Assembly (NCBI GenBank): GCA_040904925.1
Contig: JBBDSP010000024.1
Location: forward strand, 1 to 64,000
Length of the DNA: 64,000 nucleotides
Reading direction: 5' to 3'
From: Gracilimonas sp040904925
GTDB taxonomy: Bacteria > Bacteroidota > Rhodothermia > Balneolales > Balneolaceae
The translations under genes and the position numbers were made by a program. The notes under the pieces were generated by a model, which did no database searches, was not told the DNA's origin, and saw only the letters and a list, made by a program, of their open reading frames with translations. The stretch's first letter is position 1. Every line of letters begins with the position of its first letter. Of the stretch, positions 19,340-28,446 are shown one piece after another.

Positions 19340-19838
19340 TGGGTTCGATCTCCAGTATGGTTGAATTTTTTTCTAATGATTGTCCGACTTCAGCTGATAT
19401 GCTTGCTATGGTACCACTCATTGGAGCTTTTAATTCATTTTCCATTTTCATGGCTTCAAGAATGGCTAAGGGCTGATCTTTTTCAACCTCATCACCCTCG
19501 GCTATCATAATCTCCAGGATCTTGCCGGGCATTGGGGCTTTTAAAATTCCTTCAGCAGCAGCAGCACCTGTTTTAAAACCAAGTCGGTCTAGAAGCAGTT
19601 CTTGCTCATCCTTAACGTCAACGGAATGCCAAACACCATTCATTGAGAATTCAATGGAAGAACCTTCTTTAGATACATTATCGATTTTATAGGTCTTTGT
19701 TCCCGTGCGTAAAATATACCTGCCATTTACATGCTCAAAGGTATAGCTTTGCCGATCCTCACCGGAAATAAAGGTTCCGTCTTTGGGAGAAAGTTCAATA
19801 TTATGTTCGTTTTCTCGAATGGTTGCCTGGAATTTCAT
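19332..19838 (-). CDS. Biotin carboxyl carrier domain protein
   Basis: A 168-residue protein whose last about 75 residues form a biotinyl/lipoyl domain with the biotinylation motif EAMKMENEL (modified Lys near residue 131) and the paired PMPGKILEIMIAEGDEV. The N-terminal 85 residues are a separate beta-rich part. It looks like the biotin carrier of an acyl-CoA carboxylase, but neither a biotin carboxylase nor a carboxyltransferase is nearby, so the partner is unknown. It overlaps the small gene upstream by 4 bp and murA downstream by 8 bp. Confidence 0.85.
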   Translation of the reverse strand: MKFQATIRENEHNIELSPKDGTFISGEDRQSYTFEHVNGRYILRTGTKTYKIDNVSKEGSSIEFSMNGVWHSVDVKDEQELLLDRLGFKTGAAAAEGILKAPMPGKILEIMIAEGDEVEKDQPLAILEAMKMENELKAPMSGTIASISAEVGQSLEKNSTILEIEPIG

Positions 19839-20101
19839 ACGCTCTTTTTCATGTGTTTAATTCCTGATTTTGTGATACGGTAGATAGAATTCTTGATGTT
19901 GTCGGAGTCAAAGGTATTAGTACGCCCCGCATTTGGTTGATCCGGGTCTATGGTTTCAATAAGCCGCGAGTTCATCAGGTTGATGATATCATCACGGATC
20001 TCGCCATATTCCAATTCGGTTTCTTCCTGAATGACCTCAAAAGACTCGGGGTAAATCAGTCGGTCTAAAATTTTTCGCTCTGATGGAGTTAATTTTCTCA
20101 T
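19835..20101 (-). CDS. Small helical (winged-helix-like) protein
   Basis: An 88-residue protein of unknown function. The order of short helices and a basic C-terminus (LTPSERKILDRLI, IRDDIINLMNSRLIE, YRITKSGIKHMKK) recalls a winged-helix DNA-binding domain of the MarR/ArsR kind, but no signature is decisive. It is first in the operon with the biotin carrier gene (4-bp overlap) and murA. It could regulate that operon; this is a guess from context. Confidence 0.6.
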   Translation of the reverse strand: MRKLTPSERKILDRLIYPESFEVIQEETELEYGEIRDDIINLMNSRLIETIDPDQPNAGRTNTFDSDNIKNSIYRITKSGIKHMKKSV

Positions 20102-20241
20102 ACGGTCAGAAGATAGAGCCGAAGTAAAATTATCACAAATAAATAACCGGGTTTAATTGAAATGATTTAACAAGATCGAATAAATCTCAAAAATAATACG
20201 CCTTTAATCGAAAAATGTCTGTCTGATGCTTATCTTGATTT

Positions 20242-20832
20242 ATGTTCAAAGTAAAAAATACAATTTTATCAGATGATATAGCCAAGGCGAAATTTGCTTG
20301 TGATCTTCCGCGGTGTAAAGGAGCTTGTTGTGTAGTCGGTGATGCCGGAGCTCCGGTTTCAAAAGACGAGATACCGGTGCTTCATAAAGCTTATAAAATG
20401 CTTAAAAATGAGTTGCGAGAGGATTCTGTAAAGGTCGCCGAAAGAGAAGGGGTGGTGATCGGCTCAGCCAAGGCAGGGTATGAGCTTGCAACAGTTAACG
20501 AACAAGAGTGTATTTTTGTAAAGTATGATGAGAATGAAGTGGCTTATTGTGCCATTCAAAAAGCATACTTTGAGGGAAGGTTCAACTGGGAAAAACCTTT
20601 GAGCTGTCACTTATTTCCGGTACGGCTAAAAAAAATCGCAGGCTTTGATTATGCGAATTTTGAGTATGTCCCCAAACTATGCTCTGCTGCATGTGAAAAA
20701 GCAGAGAAAGAAGATATCTATCTTGCAGAGTTTTTAGAGAAACCGTTAGTTAGAAGATATGGCAAAGAATGGTTTGCCGAATTCATTGAATCCTGTAAAG
20801 AGATCAGGTTAAAAGAGAAGAATGCTACGTAA
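20242..20832 (+). CDS. DUF3109 family protein, cysteine-rich
   Basis: A 196-residue protein of a family common in Bacteroidota. Eight cysteines are spread in a pattern that looks metal- or cluster-binding: CDLPRCKGACC near residue 20, then ECIFVKY, YCAIQKAY, LSCHLFPVRL, LCSAACEKA. The arrangement recalls the YkgJ/Fe-S-type zinc or iron cluster proteins. Function is unknown. It overlaps rpoN by 11 bp and so is probably co-transcribed with it. Confidence 0.82.
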   Translation: MFKVKNTILSDDIAKAKFACDLPRCKGACCVVGDAGAPVSKDEIPVLHKAYKMLKNELREDSVKVAEREGVVIGSAKAGYELATVNEQECIFVKYDENEVAYCAIQKAYFEGRFNWEKPLSCHLFPVRLKKIAGFDYANFEYVPKLCSAACEKAEKEDIYLAEFLEKPLVRRYGKEWFAEFIESCKEIRLKEKNAT

Positions 20833-22330
20833 TCAGCAGAATCTAAATCAAAGGCAGCAGCAGGGACTTCAGCAGAAGTTATCTCCGCAACAGTTGCAGT
20901 ACATTAAGTTATTGCAGTTGCCTACCATTGCTTTGGAACAGCGGATCAAAGAGGAGATGGAGGTAAATCCTGTGCTGGAAGAAGTTGATCCTTCAGAACA
21001 TGATATGGTAAGTCTTTCAGAAACTCAGGAGGAAAAGAAGGATGACAAGGAAGATGCACTTGAAAGCCTGGATGACCATGAGGTTGAGTGGGATGAATTT
21101 GAAACAAACACGGAATATGACGGGGAGAATTTCACCAGTGGTTTTAATCCGGATATAGAAGAATGGAAAGAGCTGCCCGACCCCTATCATTCCTCATTAC
21201 TTGAAAAGCTTGAAGATCAGGTTAGCCTTTTAGACTTCAATGACCAGGAAAGAATGATCGCCGACCAAATATTAGGCTCACTTGATGAGGATGGCTATTT
21301 TCGGCGTGAACTGGAGGCAGTTGTAGATAACATTGCTTTCAATCAAGGGGTATTGGTAGACCAGGAAATGGTTGAAAAAGTCCGGAAAGAAATTCAGCAG
21401 CTTGAACCGATCGGTATTGCCTCAACCGACCTTCAGGACTGTATTTTAGTACAGCTTAAGGCTACTGAAAAAAATGATGCTGTCCATGATCTTGCCATCA
21501 GGATCGTAAAGGATGGATGGAAGGCTTTTGAGAAAAAACACTTTAAGAAATTGCTTAATAAGTTCAATATAAGCCGGGAAGAACTGCAGGATGCCTTTGA
21601 GATCATTAAGCATATGGATCCCCGGCCCGGTGCTGTTGCTACAGATATGGAAGAGACTCAAAATTATATTGAACCTGATTTTGAAGTGTATTGGAAAGGA
21701 AAGAGTGAAGGGGAGTCTCAGCGGGGTGAATTTGTGATCAACTTAAATCAGCGTAATGCTCCTTCATTGCGTATTTCTCCTGAATACAAGCAAATGTGGA
21801 AGGACATAAAGGCAAAGAAAAAGAAGAATACGGATGCAGAAACCCGCTCTTTTATGAAGAATAAAATCGATTCTGCACAATGGTTTATTGAGTCTATACG
21901 ACAGCGGCAAAATACCTTAATGAACATCATGAAAACGATTGTTGCCCTGCAGGAGGATTTCTTTAAATACGGTGAGGGGCTGAAACCAATGATACTTAAA
22001 GATGTTGCAGAACGTATAGGAATGGATATTTCTACTGTTTCTAGGGTGGTAAATGGTAAGTACGTGCAAACAAATTTTGGAGTATTTGAGCTGAAGTATT
22101 TCTTTAATGAAGGTCTTGAAACCGAAAACGGGGAAGAGGTGTCAAACCGAGAAGTAAAGAATATTCTACAAAGCATGATCAATAATGAAGACAAACAAAA
22201 ACCGCTGAGCGATCAGGAATTGACGGATATGCTGAATAAAAAAGGGTTTAAAGTGGCACGGCGAACCGTGAGCAAATACCGTGAGCAACTGAATGAACCG
22301 GTAGCCCGGATGCGCAAGCAGGTCATTTAA
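20822..22330 (+). CDS. rpoN: RNA polymerase sigma-54 factor RpoN
   Basis: Alternative sigma factor for -24/-12 promoters, which need an enhancer-binding ATPase to open. The 502-residue protein has region I (Gln-rich, QQLQYIKLLQLPTIALEQRIKEEMEVNPVLEE), an acidic region II (about 50-120), the core-binding region, a helix-turn-helix (GMDISTVSRVVNGKYVQTNFG), and the C-terminal RpoN box ARRTVSKYREQL. The DUF3109 gene overlaps its start. No enhancer-binding protein is present in this window. A repeat-rich gap follows the stop. Confidence 0.95.
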   Translation: MLRNQQNLNQRQQQGLQQKLSPQQLQYIKLLQLPTIALEQRIKEEMEVNPVLEEVDPSEHDMVSLSETQEEKKDDKEDALESLDDHEVEWDEFETNTEYDGENFTSGFNPDIEEWKELPDPYHSSLLEKLEDQVSLLDFNDQERMIADQILGSLDEDGYFRRELEAVVDNIAFNQGVLVDQEMVEKVRKEIQQLEPIGIASTDLQDCILVQLKATEKNDAVHDLAIRIVKDGWKAFEKKHFKKLLNKFNISREELQDAFEIIKHMDPRPGAVATDMEETQNYIEPDFEVYWKGKSEGESQRGEFVINLNQRNAPSLRISPEYKQMWKDIKAKKKKNTDAETRSFMKNKIDSAQWFIESIRQRQNTLMNIMKTIVALQEDFFKYGEGLKPMILKDVAERIGMDISTVSRVVNGKYVQTNFGVFELKYFFNEGLETENGEEVSNREVKNILQSMINNEDKQKPLSDQELTDMLNKKGFKVARRTVSKYREQLNEPVARMRKQVI

Positions 22331-22380
22331 AATAATCTGAGTTCGACATAAAACCGTAGAAATCAGCTAAAAAAGGTAAT

Positions 22381-22596
22381 TAACGTGAGTTTGAGATAAG
22401 GTCTCTGAAGTTGTCAATCCTGAGCGCATAAAAACCTATCTGAGCACAACGTGTTGAACGCGAAGGATCTAAACGCATATTACAACTGAATAATTTACAC
22501 TTTGAGACCCTTCGCGTAATACAATTTAAACCTAATTTTGCTTGGTAAACGCTCTGGGTGACAACCAAGGGATAGTTTTATCTCGAACTCACGTTA
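22381..22596. mobile_element. MITE-like element with 19-bp terminal inverted repeats
   Basis: Left end 22381-22399 (taacgtgagtttgagataa) and right end 22578-22596 are reverse complements at 18 of 19 positions. The outermost TA could be a 2-bp target duplication, as made by IS630/Tc1-type transposases. Inside, further inverted segments pair (near 22412 with 22550 and near 22460 with 22510), so the whole 216 bp is one long imperfect palindrome with no coding frame. Directly upstream, 22339-22354 matches the right terminal repeat at 15 of 16 bases, as if a partial second copy. Confidence 0.7.
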
Positions 22597-22601
22597 GCCA
22601 T

Positions 22602-22880
22602 GGTCATTCCCGTGCAGACGGGAATCTAAAACGTGCCACAAGCTCAACCGTTATATTTTATCAACCTATTTGATTTCGGGGTTGTGGATGCATTGGTTGA
22701 GTTGGGCTTCGAAATCCCCTAAGCCCAAAAAGTCATTCTGAGGGTACCCCCGAAGAATCTTTTCTATTTAGGAATAGAGACTTTATCTGGAAAAATTCTC
22801 TATTGGCTCCATATTTGCATAGAACCAACTCCGATGCTTCGCAAAAGGCAAGATCCTTCAAAGGTATTTTCAGGATGACC
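22602..22880. repeat. Cluster of further palindromic repeats
   Basis: An 8-bp perfect stem with a 4-nt loop lies at 22606-22625 (attcccgt/acgggaat), of the widespread intergenic type. A second unit spans 22732-22879, whose ends (gtcattctgaggg... and ...caggatgac) pair over about 30 bp at 22 positions. The remaining gap up to 22988 is without genes; short frames on both strands here have no supporting features. Confidence 0.65.
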
Positions 22881-22988
22881 GGGACTTTTAGTCCCAACCC
22901 AAACCTCTGCACTTTCACTACAGAGTGGGTTAGTAAAAGACCAATTCTTTTATCGAACTCATGTAAAATATTTGACAAGGGAGAGTGC

Positions 22989-25900
22989 TTACCTTCTCTT
23001 CTCGACCATAAGAATAACAGGTTCTTCTGATCCATTTGATGAGCTGTACTCTTTTGCAAGAGTCTGAATTCGGCTCCAGCTGTTAGATATTCTGCTCACC
23101 ACTATGTAATCATTTCCGTTTTCATCGATTAGTACTTTAAGATCTTCTCCCAGTCGGTCTTCATTTTCTTCAACATATGTATTCGCATTTTCAATGGTAT
23201 CAAATTTTTCAAGTAACAGCATGAACTCGAAATCCACATTTATAACTTTTGCAGGAGGAGTTACTCTGTTTATTACCGAATTTTCTGTAGCGGGCACATC
23301 ATCAAATATGTTGAGCTGGCGAGCAGCCTGTCTTTCAGTATCAAAAGGACCTAGTACTGCAGCAAAAACATCCTGCTGATTTTGTGAAATCACTTTTGAG
23401 TTCATGTCATAGGAAGCATTTAGGTCTTCAATAAATGAGTTTGCTTCATTAGAATCGATAAACTGCCTTAACTGTATATAGTATTGTGCGATCTCGGGGT
23501 TCAGGTCCAGATCGGCATAACACTGGCTGACAACAGCAGCGTCAAAATAAGTATCAGAGTTTATCTCTTTCGCAACTTCTCCGGCCCTGCTTAAACTTTG
23601 ATACCTGATCTCACGAACCGCAAAGAGATCATAGGGTTCATTGTAGACTGTATAGGTTAAATAATCATCTTCAATGCTTTGAGACAATCTGGATGATCTT
23701 TCTTCTGTAAAATAAGAGGCAAATTGAATTCCATAAATACACCGGCCGGGACTTAAGCTTTCAACATCAGCAATTGAATTGAAAGCTGAAGGCACTGCAT
23801 CGAAGTCATTGACTGGTTCTCTTATCATCCCTAATTGATCTTCAGAGACCGGGTCAGGTGTGGCAGGTGTCTGATCCTCAGGCGGTGCTATTGCGATCAC
23901 ATCATCGGGATCTTTATCATCAATCGGCTGCCGTTCGGCAAGTGAGTCTTCTTCAGCAGGGGGAGTTGCTAAGCTATCTTCAGTGATCTGTACAATAGGG
24001 TCAGGGTCCACTGTTCTTAAAGAATCTGCAGCTATTGGGTCTTCTTCTTTTCTAATGATTGCAGAATCAACCTCAGCAGGGATATTATCAGCAAGTGTTT
24101 CTTCTTCTGTAATTAGCGAGGAATCGATACCGACACTATCGGGTTGTTGAGCCATCATATCCGTAGAATCCTGCCCGGCTACATCCACTGAATCTGTATC
24201 TCCATCTGCTTCTGTAAGTGTAGGCGTCACAACAGGAACGGGAACAACCGGAGGTGTAATAACAGGCAGGCCAAGGCCTTCTTCAGTGTCTTCGGTATCA
24301 TCCGTAACATCGTTGGTCTGGGCTGTATCAGGGTCTGTGGCAGCAATAGGGTCATCCGAAGGTAGGGCAGCAACTGTATCAATACTAATGCTGTCGGGTG
24401 CAACAACTATATTCTGTAAGGTATCAGTTTCAGTGAAAACGGTAGAATCTGAAACAATTTGTTCCGGTTCAGGAAGTTCAATCGGAGTATCAAGGCTGTC
24501 TTGTAGTGCCTGTTCTTCATTAAGGGAATCCTGCTGAACCTCCGTAAATGTTCCGGGAGTTATTACTGGAACGGAAGGAACGCTGACTACCGGAAGCCCT
24601 GCTTCTTCAGGATCAGTATTATCTTCAGCCTGTACAGTGTCAACCTCAGCCTCTGTAATCAATTCCGGGTCGATGTTTGTCAAAGTATCTTGAGGGACCG
24701 TTTCCGTAATTTGTGTCTGATCAAGAGAGTCTGCAGCGGCTTCATCAGCTAATTCCTGTGTGGAAGGAACTTCAGTTGTAGTGGTGTCAGGGGTTGTTTC
24801 TGTTTCAGTAATTGGCGTGAGTTGCTGGGGAGCAGGATCTGTTGGCACAAGTGAAAAAGTTAATCCTTCCACAAAATCACCATCAGGAAGAGTTTCAACT
24901 TCAAATTCAATTTTCTCCGGAACGGATCTAACACCTAACTGTCTCATGTTCCCTTCATCAACAGTAAGCGTGTAATTACCCGGGGGCACTTCATAATCAT
25001 AAAAACTGCCGTCAGAAAATGTTCTTAATTCTTTATTGAATTCACCGTCAGCTTGTTCGAGCATTATCTTGAGCCCCCCAATCCCTGATCTGTTGCCATT
25101 CGTAAATTCTCGTTCTGCAACCCCTTCAATAACTCCGGACATGTAGAACGGAATCTCAACTTTTTTGAATCGGTTCGGGTCGGTGATCAACCCAAAGTTT
25201 CCAAACTCAGGAACCAGCATAGGGTTTCGAATGGCAGATTTATTCATCTCTATGTTATAATGAAAATAGGGCTGCATCTGTGTAAAGTAGAGTACACCAT
25301 TTTTCTGAATGCTTTGGGCGCCTGAACGCTGAACCCGAATGGCATTTTCTGTGATTGGGTCATCCCCCTCGTTATATACGCCATCCGCATTATTATCTAC
25401 AAAAAGTTGAATTGCTGCTCCCGAACGTCCAACCTGATCTCTGCTTGTGAATAGGAAATTATTGTAGTTCGAATCGTACCCCATAGAACCCCGCAGGTTT
25501 TGAGTGAAGTTATTTCCCCCTCTTATATTAGTAAATGTTGAACTGGTCCGAATCTTATTCAGGTCTACAACCAAACTAAATCGAAGTGAATTAAAGTTGC
25601 GGGCAAAATTCCTGCCGTAAGAAAGTTGAAAGCGGCCTTGCTGGAATACATTCTGTGAGATTAAAAAATTAGCAGACTCAAATTCACTTAATACAGGACT
25701 ATACCGCATTTGAGCACGCAGGAATACACCCCGCAAATAAGAAGGCAGGTTTCTGTTTCTTGAAATATTATACGTTGCTGAAGATTCCACAAAGGCAGTA
25801 GTGGAAGGATTGAACAAGTGAATATCACCGGTATACCGATCACTGTAACCAACCCTTAGATTCATTCTTCCAATTCTGGAATTAGCATCTAACCGAAAGG

Positions 25901-27455
25901 TTGTAGAATTAGCCGTTGAACGGATCCTTGAAAAAGTGGAGGCACGCAGATTAAAAGGAAATCCCCAAAAGTTGAAAGGATAAAATACACTGGCTACCAA
26001 TCGTTTATCGTCGTTGGAAGGATTATATATACCAAAACCACCGGTATAATCGGTATAGTCAAAGTTGATACTTGCAGAGTTTGGATAGATGACATTGAGA
26101 AGGCCTCTATAGTAGGCGTCAGTAGCAGCTTCGAGTGTCAGAATATAATTTGATGCAATCCTTGAAGACAGACTGGAGGTAAAGGTGGGCAGTGACTCAT
26201 GGTAGCCCTGATAGTATTCCACACCGGCTTTTGCCGTGAGCCATTCTGTTATACCATAGGCACCGTTACCCTGGGCAGTCAGATCCTGGGAAGTTTCACC
26301 AAATACGGGATTATCCAAACGCCCTGCATTAACCGTATAATTAAAAACACCTTGGGGCTGAAAGGTAAAAGGAACCTGAATACGTTCTGAGCGCTCAATG
26401 ATCTGCCCGGTTGGCCCATATATTTTTAGATCAAGCTGAGAGGTGCCATAGGTAACAGGGGTGAGGAAACGGTAGTCACCTAATTCATCTGCTTGCTGGA
26501 AATCAATGAGCGCATTGTTCATGTACAGTTCCACTTCTGACTGAGGAATGGTGGAGCCCTGAACTTCAAATTCATCAAATAATCTTCTGGGCTCTATAGG
26601 CTCATTGGTGAGTCGAATTCCTGTGTAAGCGTTTCTTGCAAATCCATCCGTAGTAGTTTGGCCAATGGTGATCTTACTGAGCCAGGGCTGATCTCGGTAC
26701 ATGTATCGCCAACGCAAGTTGTTGGTAGCGAAATTGCTGAAGTTATTGGAATAACTTCCGAATACAGTCCCCTGAAGATCCCCTCCATATAACTGAATTC
26801 CCAGATTTGTATTAGCATTATAGACGCTTTGGCCGGGGCTGAAACTGGAGGAAAGGTTATAATCAACAAATCCACCATCAAAGAAGGGACGTTCACGATC
26901 ATATCTCACCTCATATTTTTCTTGCTGAAATCTGTTGCGGTCAGCCACTTGTCTTCTTTGTCGGCGAATGGCCTGTTCTATGGCGGGGAGTTCACGGTCG
27001 GTTTCCAGGTTTAGCGTGAGGTTATTGAAGTCGATGGTGAAATCAAGTCCGAAGGTTTCATAAAAAACTTCAGCGCGTATATAACTGTCTAATTCTTTTA
27101 AGAGATAATCATCGGTGCCAATCTGATAAGTTTCATTATCGAATCGGATCTGATTGGACTCAAAATTGATACGATAAGGAATTTGTTCAATTCCGAATCG
27201 ACCATCTATGATCAAACCACGTACGCTATGATCTATATTAAAAAGGGAGAAAAGCTCGGAAGCTGGTAGAAAGAACTCGTCGTTTTTGTAGTAGGATATG
27301 ATAACAGCATTGACCACACCACGATGTCGAAAATCGAGGTAAACCTCGAATTCATCTCCACTATCATTTTGTGCAAGAAGGGTAGGTTGAAAGCTCCCAA
27401 AGCATAAAACAAAAATGAATATGGTGGTTATTAATTGCTGCCAACGTTTGATCAC
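22989..27455 (-). CDS. FimD/PapC-like outer-membrane usher with SPOR-like tail
   Basis: A 1488-residue outer-membrane protein starting at GTG, 2 bp behind the chaperone stop. The signal peptide ends LLAQ near residue 28. An N-terminal usher-type domain (about 35-170) precedes a beta-barrel (about 190-765). The barrel is interrupted by a plug-like insert with the usher pattern EVQGSTIPQSEVELYMN... and TFQPQGVFNYTVNAGRLD, which corresponds to the FimD LLRxGxxxYxVxaG region. After the barrel come an FVDNNADGVYNEGDDP segment and a carboxypeptidase-regulatory-like fold (about 770-855). An acidic Thr/Asp/Pro-rich linker of about 360 residues follows, then a C-terminal region (about 1235-1488) with SPOR-like repeats such as YYIQLRQFIDSNEANSF. 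The usher assembles and exports pilin subunits across the outer membrane. The linker and tail are not part of the classical family. Confidence 0.75.
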   Translation of the reverse strand: MIKRWQQLITTIFIFVLCFGSFQPTLLAQNDSGDEFEVYLDFRHRGVVNAVIISYYKNDEFFLPASELFSLFNIDHSVRGLIIDGRFGIEQIPYRINFESNQIRFDNETYQIGTDDYLLKELDSYIRAEVFYETFGLDFTIDFNNLTLNLETDRELPAIEQAIRRQRRQVADRNRFQQEKYEVRYDRERPFFDGGFVDYNLSSSFSPGQSVYNANTNLGIQLYGGDLQGTVFGSYSNNFSNFATNNLRWRYMYRDQPWLSKITIGQTTTDGFARNAYTGIRLTNEPIEPRRLFDEFEVQGSTIPQSEVELYMNNALIDFQQADELGDYRFLTPVTYGTSQLDLKIYGPTGQIIERSERIQVPFTFQPQGVFNYTVNAGRLDNPVFGETSQDLTAQGNGAYGITEWLTAKAGVEYYQGYHESLPTFTSSLSSRIASNYILTLEAATDAYYRGLLNVIYPNSASINFDYTDYTGGFGIYNPSNDDKRLVASVFYPFNFWGFPFNLRASTFSRIRSTANSTTFRLDANSRIGRMNLRVGYSDRYTGDIHLFNPSTTAFVESSATYNISRNRNLPSYLRGVFLRAQMRYSPVLSEFESANFLISQNVFQQGRFQLSYGRNFARNFNSLRFSLVVDLNKIRTSSTFTNIRGGNNFTQNLRGSMGYDSNYNNFLFTSRDQVGRSGAAIQLFVDNNADGVYNEGDDPITENAIRVQRSGAQSIQKNGVLYFTQMQPYFHYNIEMNKSAIRNPMLVPEFGNFGLITDPNRFKKVEIPFYMSGVIEGVAEREFTNGNRSGIGGLKIMLEQADGEFNKELRTFSDGSFYDYEVPPGNYTLTVDEGNMRQLGVRSVPEKIEFEVETLPDGDFVEGLTFSLVPTDPAPQQLTPITETETTPDTTTTEVPSTQELADEAAADSLDQTQITETVPQDTLTNIDPELITEAEVDTVQAEDNTDPEEAGLPVVSVPSVPVITPGTFTEVQQDSLNEEQALQDSLDTPIELPEPEQIVSDSTVFTETDTLQNIVVAPDSISIDTVAALPSDDPIAATDPDTAQTNDVTDDTEDTEEGLGLPVITPPVVPVPVVTPTLTEADGDTDSVDVAGQDSTDMMAQQPDSVGIDSSLITEEETLADNIPAEVDSAIIRKEEDPIAADSLRTVDPDPIVQITEDSLATPPAEEDSLAERQPIDDKDPDDVIAIAPPEDQTPATPDPVSEDQLGMIREPVNDFDAVPSAFNSIADVESLSPGRCIYGIQFASYFTEERSSRLSQSIEDDYLTYTVYNEPYDLFAVREIRYQSLSRAGEVAKEINSDTYFDAAVVSQCYADLDLNPEIAQYYIQLRQFIDSNEANSFIEDLNASYDMNSKVISQNQQDVFAAVLGPFDTERQAARQLNIFDDVPATENSVINRVTPPAKVINVDFEFMLLLEKFDTIENANTYVEENEDRLGEDLKVLIDENGNDYIVVSRISNSWSRIQTLAKEYSSSNGSEEPVILMVEKRR

Positions 27456-27457
27456 CT

Positions 27458-28294
27458 TTAGGGAATGGTTACAGTGGTTGTCGCTGTGATGGGTTCCATT
27501 TGTACTAAATCACTGGAGGAAACATCACTTCTTCTGGTTTCAAACTGTATACGAACGGTGTAAGTTCCGGGATCAACCTCTGAGATATCTAAAATTTCTC
27601 TTTGGGTTCCATCAAAATATAATGTGGTAGAGCGGAAACCGCGGGTGACAATCTCTCCATTTTCATTAACCAAAGAAGTTGTGATAGAACCTAAAAAAGG
27701 AGAATTGCCGGTTCGTTGATAATCTGTAAGAACAGTTAAGGAAGTTCCATTTTCTTCTGAAACTGAAGTTCTGATCTCATCTATTTCAATTCCGGTGGAA
27801 ACATCACCGTTTTTAAAAAAAAGTCCGGTGATCTGTTCAATATTGATGCCAACTCTTGCGGTAACATTTTCGTCTGAGCCAATTTCCACCGGAGCACTTT
27901 CAGGGGTGGATATGGTCTTTATCCGTGACCAGTAAGTGCCATTTCCTAAATCATTTTGCGCGCTTACCCTTAACCTAACAACCTGTCTTTGCCCCGGTTG
28001 CAGAATAAAGTTCTGGGGAAAGGCCCTTACACCCTCCGCTATGGAATGGACTGCTTTCAGCTCCTCATCATCACTGATATTATTTCTCTCTCCGTTTTCA
28101 TCCGTTACAGAATAACCGAAAAAGAATTCGATGGATATTTCCTGAGGAGTACTTGATCCGTTAATAACCATGTAGGTGCCAAAACTTGTCTGGTTATCCA
28201 AAAACAAATTGGTAGGGGCAATAGTAACCTGGGCTTGCACTGAACAAGTAAGCAGACTTACTAAAAGAAATAAGGTGGTAATAAGTCGTTTCAT
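27458..28294 (-). CDS. PapD/FimC-like periplasmic pilus chaperone
   Basis: A 278-residue exported protein with a signal peptide (ending VQAQ near residue 22) and two immunoglobulin-like domains. The first (about 23-140) has the chaperone strand pattern FPQNFILQPGQRQVVRLR, equivalent to the PapD edge-strand motif that donates a strand to subunits. The second (about 145-275) has ...YQRTGNSPFLGSI like the chaperone C-domain. It precedes the usher gene by 2 bp and is in the same operon. It follows the putative pilin gene after a terminator, so pilin can be made in excess. Family call rests on motif and context; the sequence is diverged. Confidence 0.75.
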   Translation of the reverse strand: MKRLITTLFLLVSLLTCSVQAQVTIAPTNLFLDNQTSFGTYMVINGSSTPQEISIEFFFGYSVTDENGERNNISDDEELKAVHSIAEGVRAFPQNFILQPGQRQVVRLRVSAQNDLGNGTYWSRIKTISTPESAPVEIGSDENVTARVGINIEQITGLFFKNGDVSTGIEIDEIRTSVSEENGTSLTVLTDYQRTGNSPFLGSITTSLVNENGEIVTRGFRSTTLYFDGTQREILDISEVDPGTYTVRIQFETRRSDVSSSDLVQMEPITATTTVTIP

Positions 28295-28390
28295 ATTTAC
28301 TAGATATTAAATCATAAAGTTGCTAAAACTTAACTAAAAAGTTTCAAAGTGTTATGATTTATTATTTACAAATTCATTTAGCAATTGGAT

Positions 28391-28423
28391 AAAAAAAAGC
28401 CATGAAGTGATCGCTTCATGGCT
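28391..28423 (-). terminator. Terminator behind the DUF4402 pilin gene
   Basis: On the minus strand a 10-bp stem (agccatgaag with cttcatggct, 6-nt loop) is followed by eight T residues. It lies between the pilin stop (28447) and the chaperone start (28294). Partial read-through would set a high pilin-to-chaperone ratio. Confidence 0.82.
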
Positions 28424-28446
28424 GACTTTAAGTATTAAACTAAATA

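Noticed and set aside
22733..23059. A 108-codon frame on the minus strand at the start of the repeat-rich gap
   Set aside because: It crosses the palindromic repeats and the end of the usher gene and has no recognisable domain.
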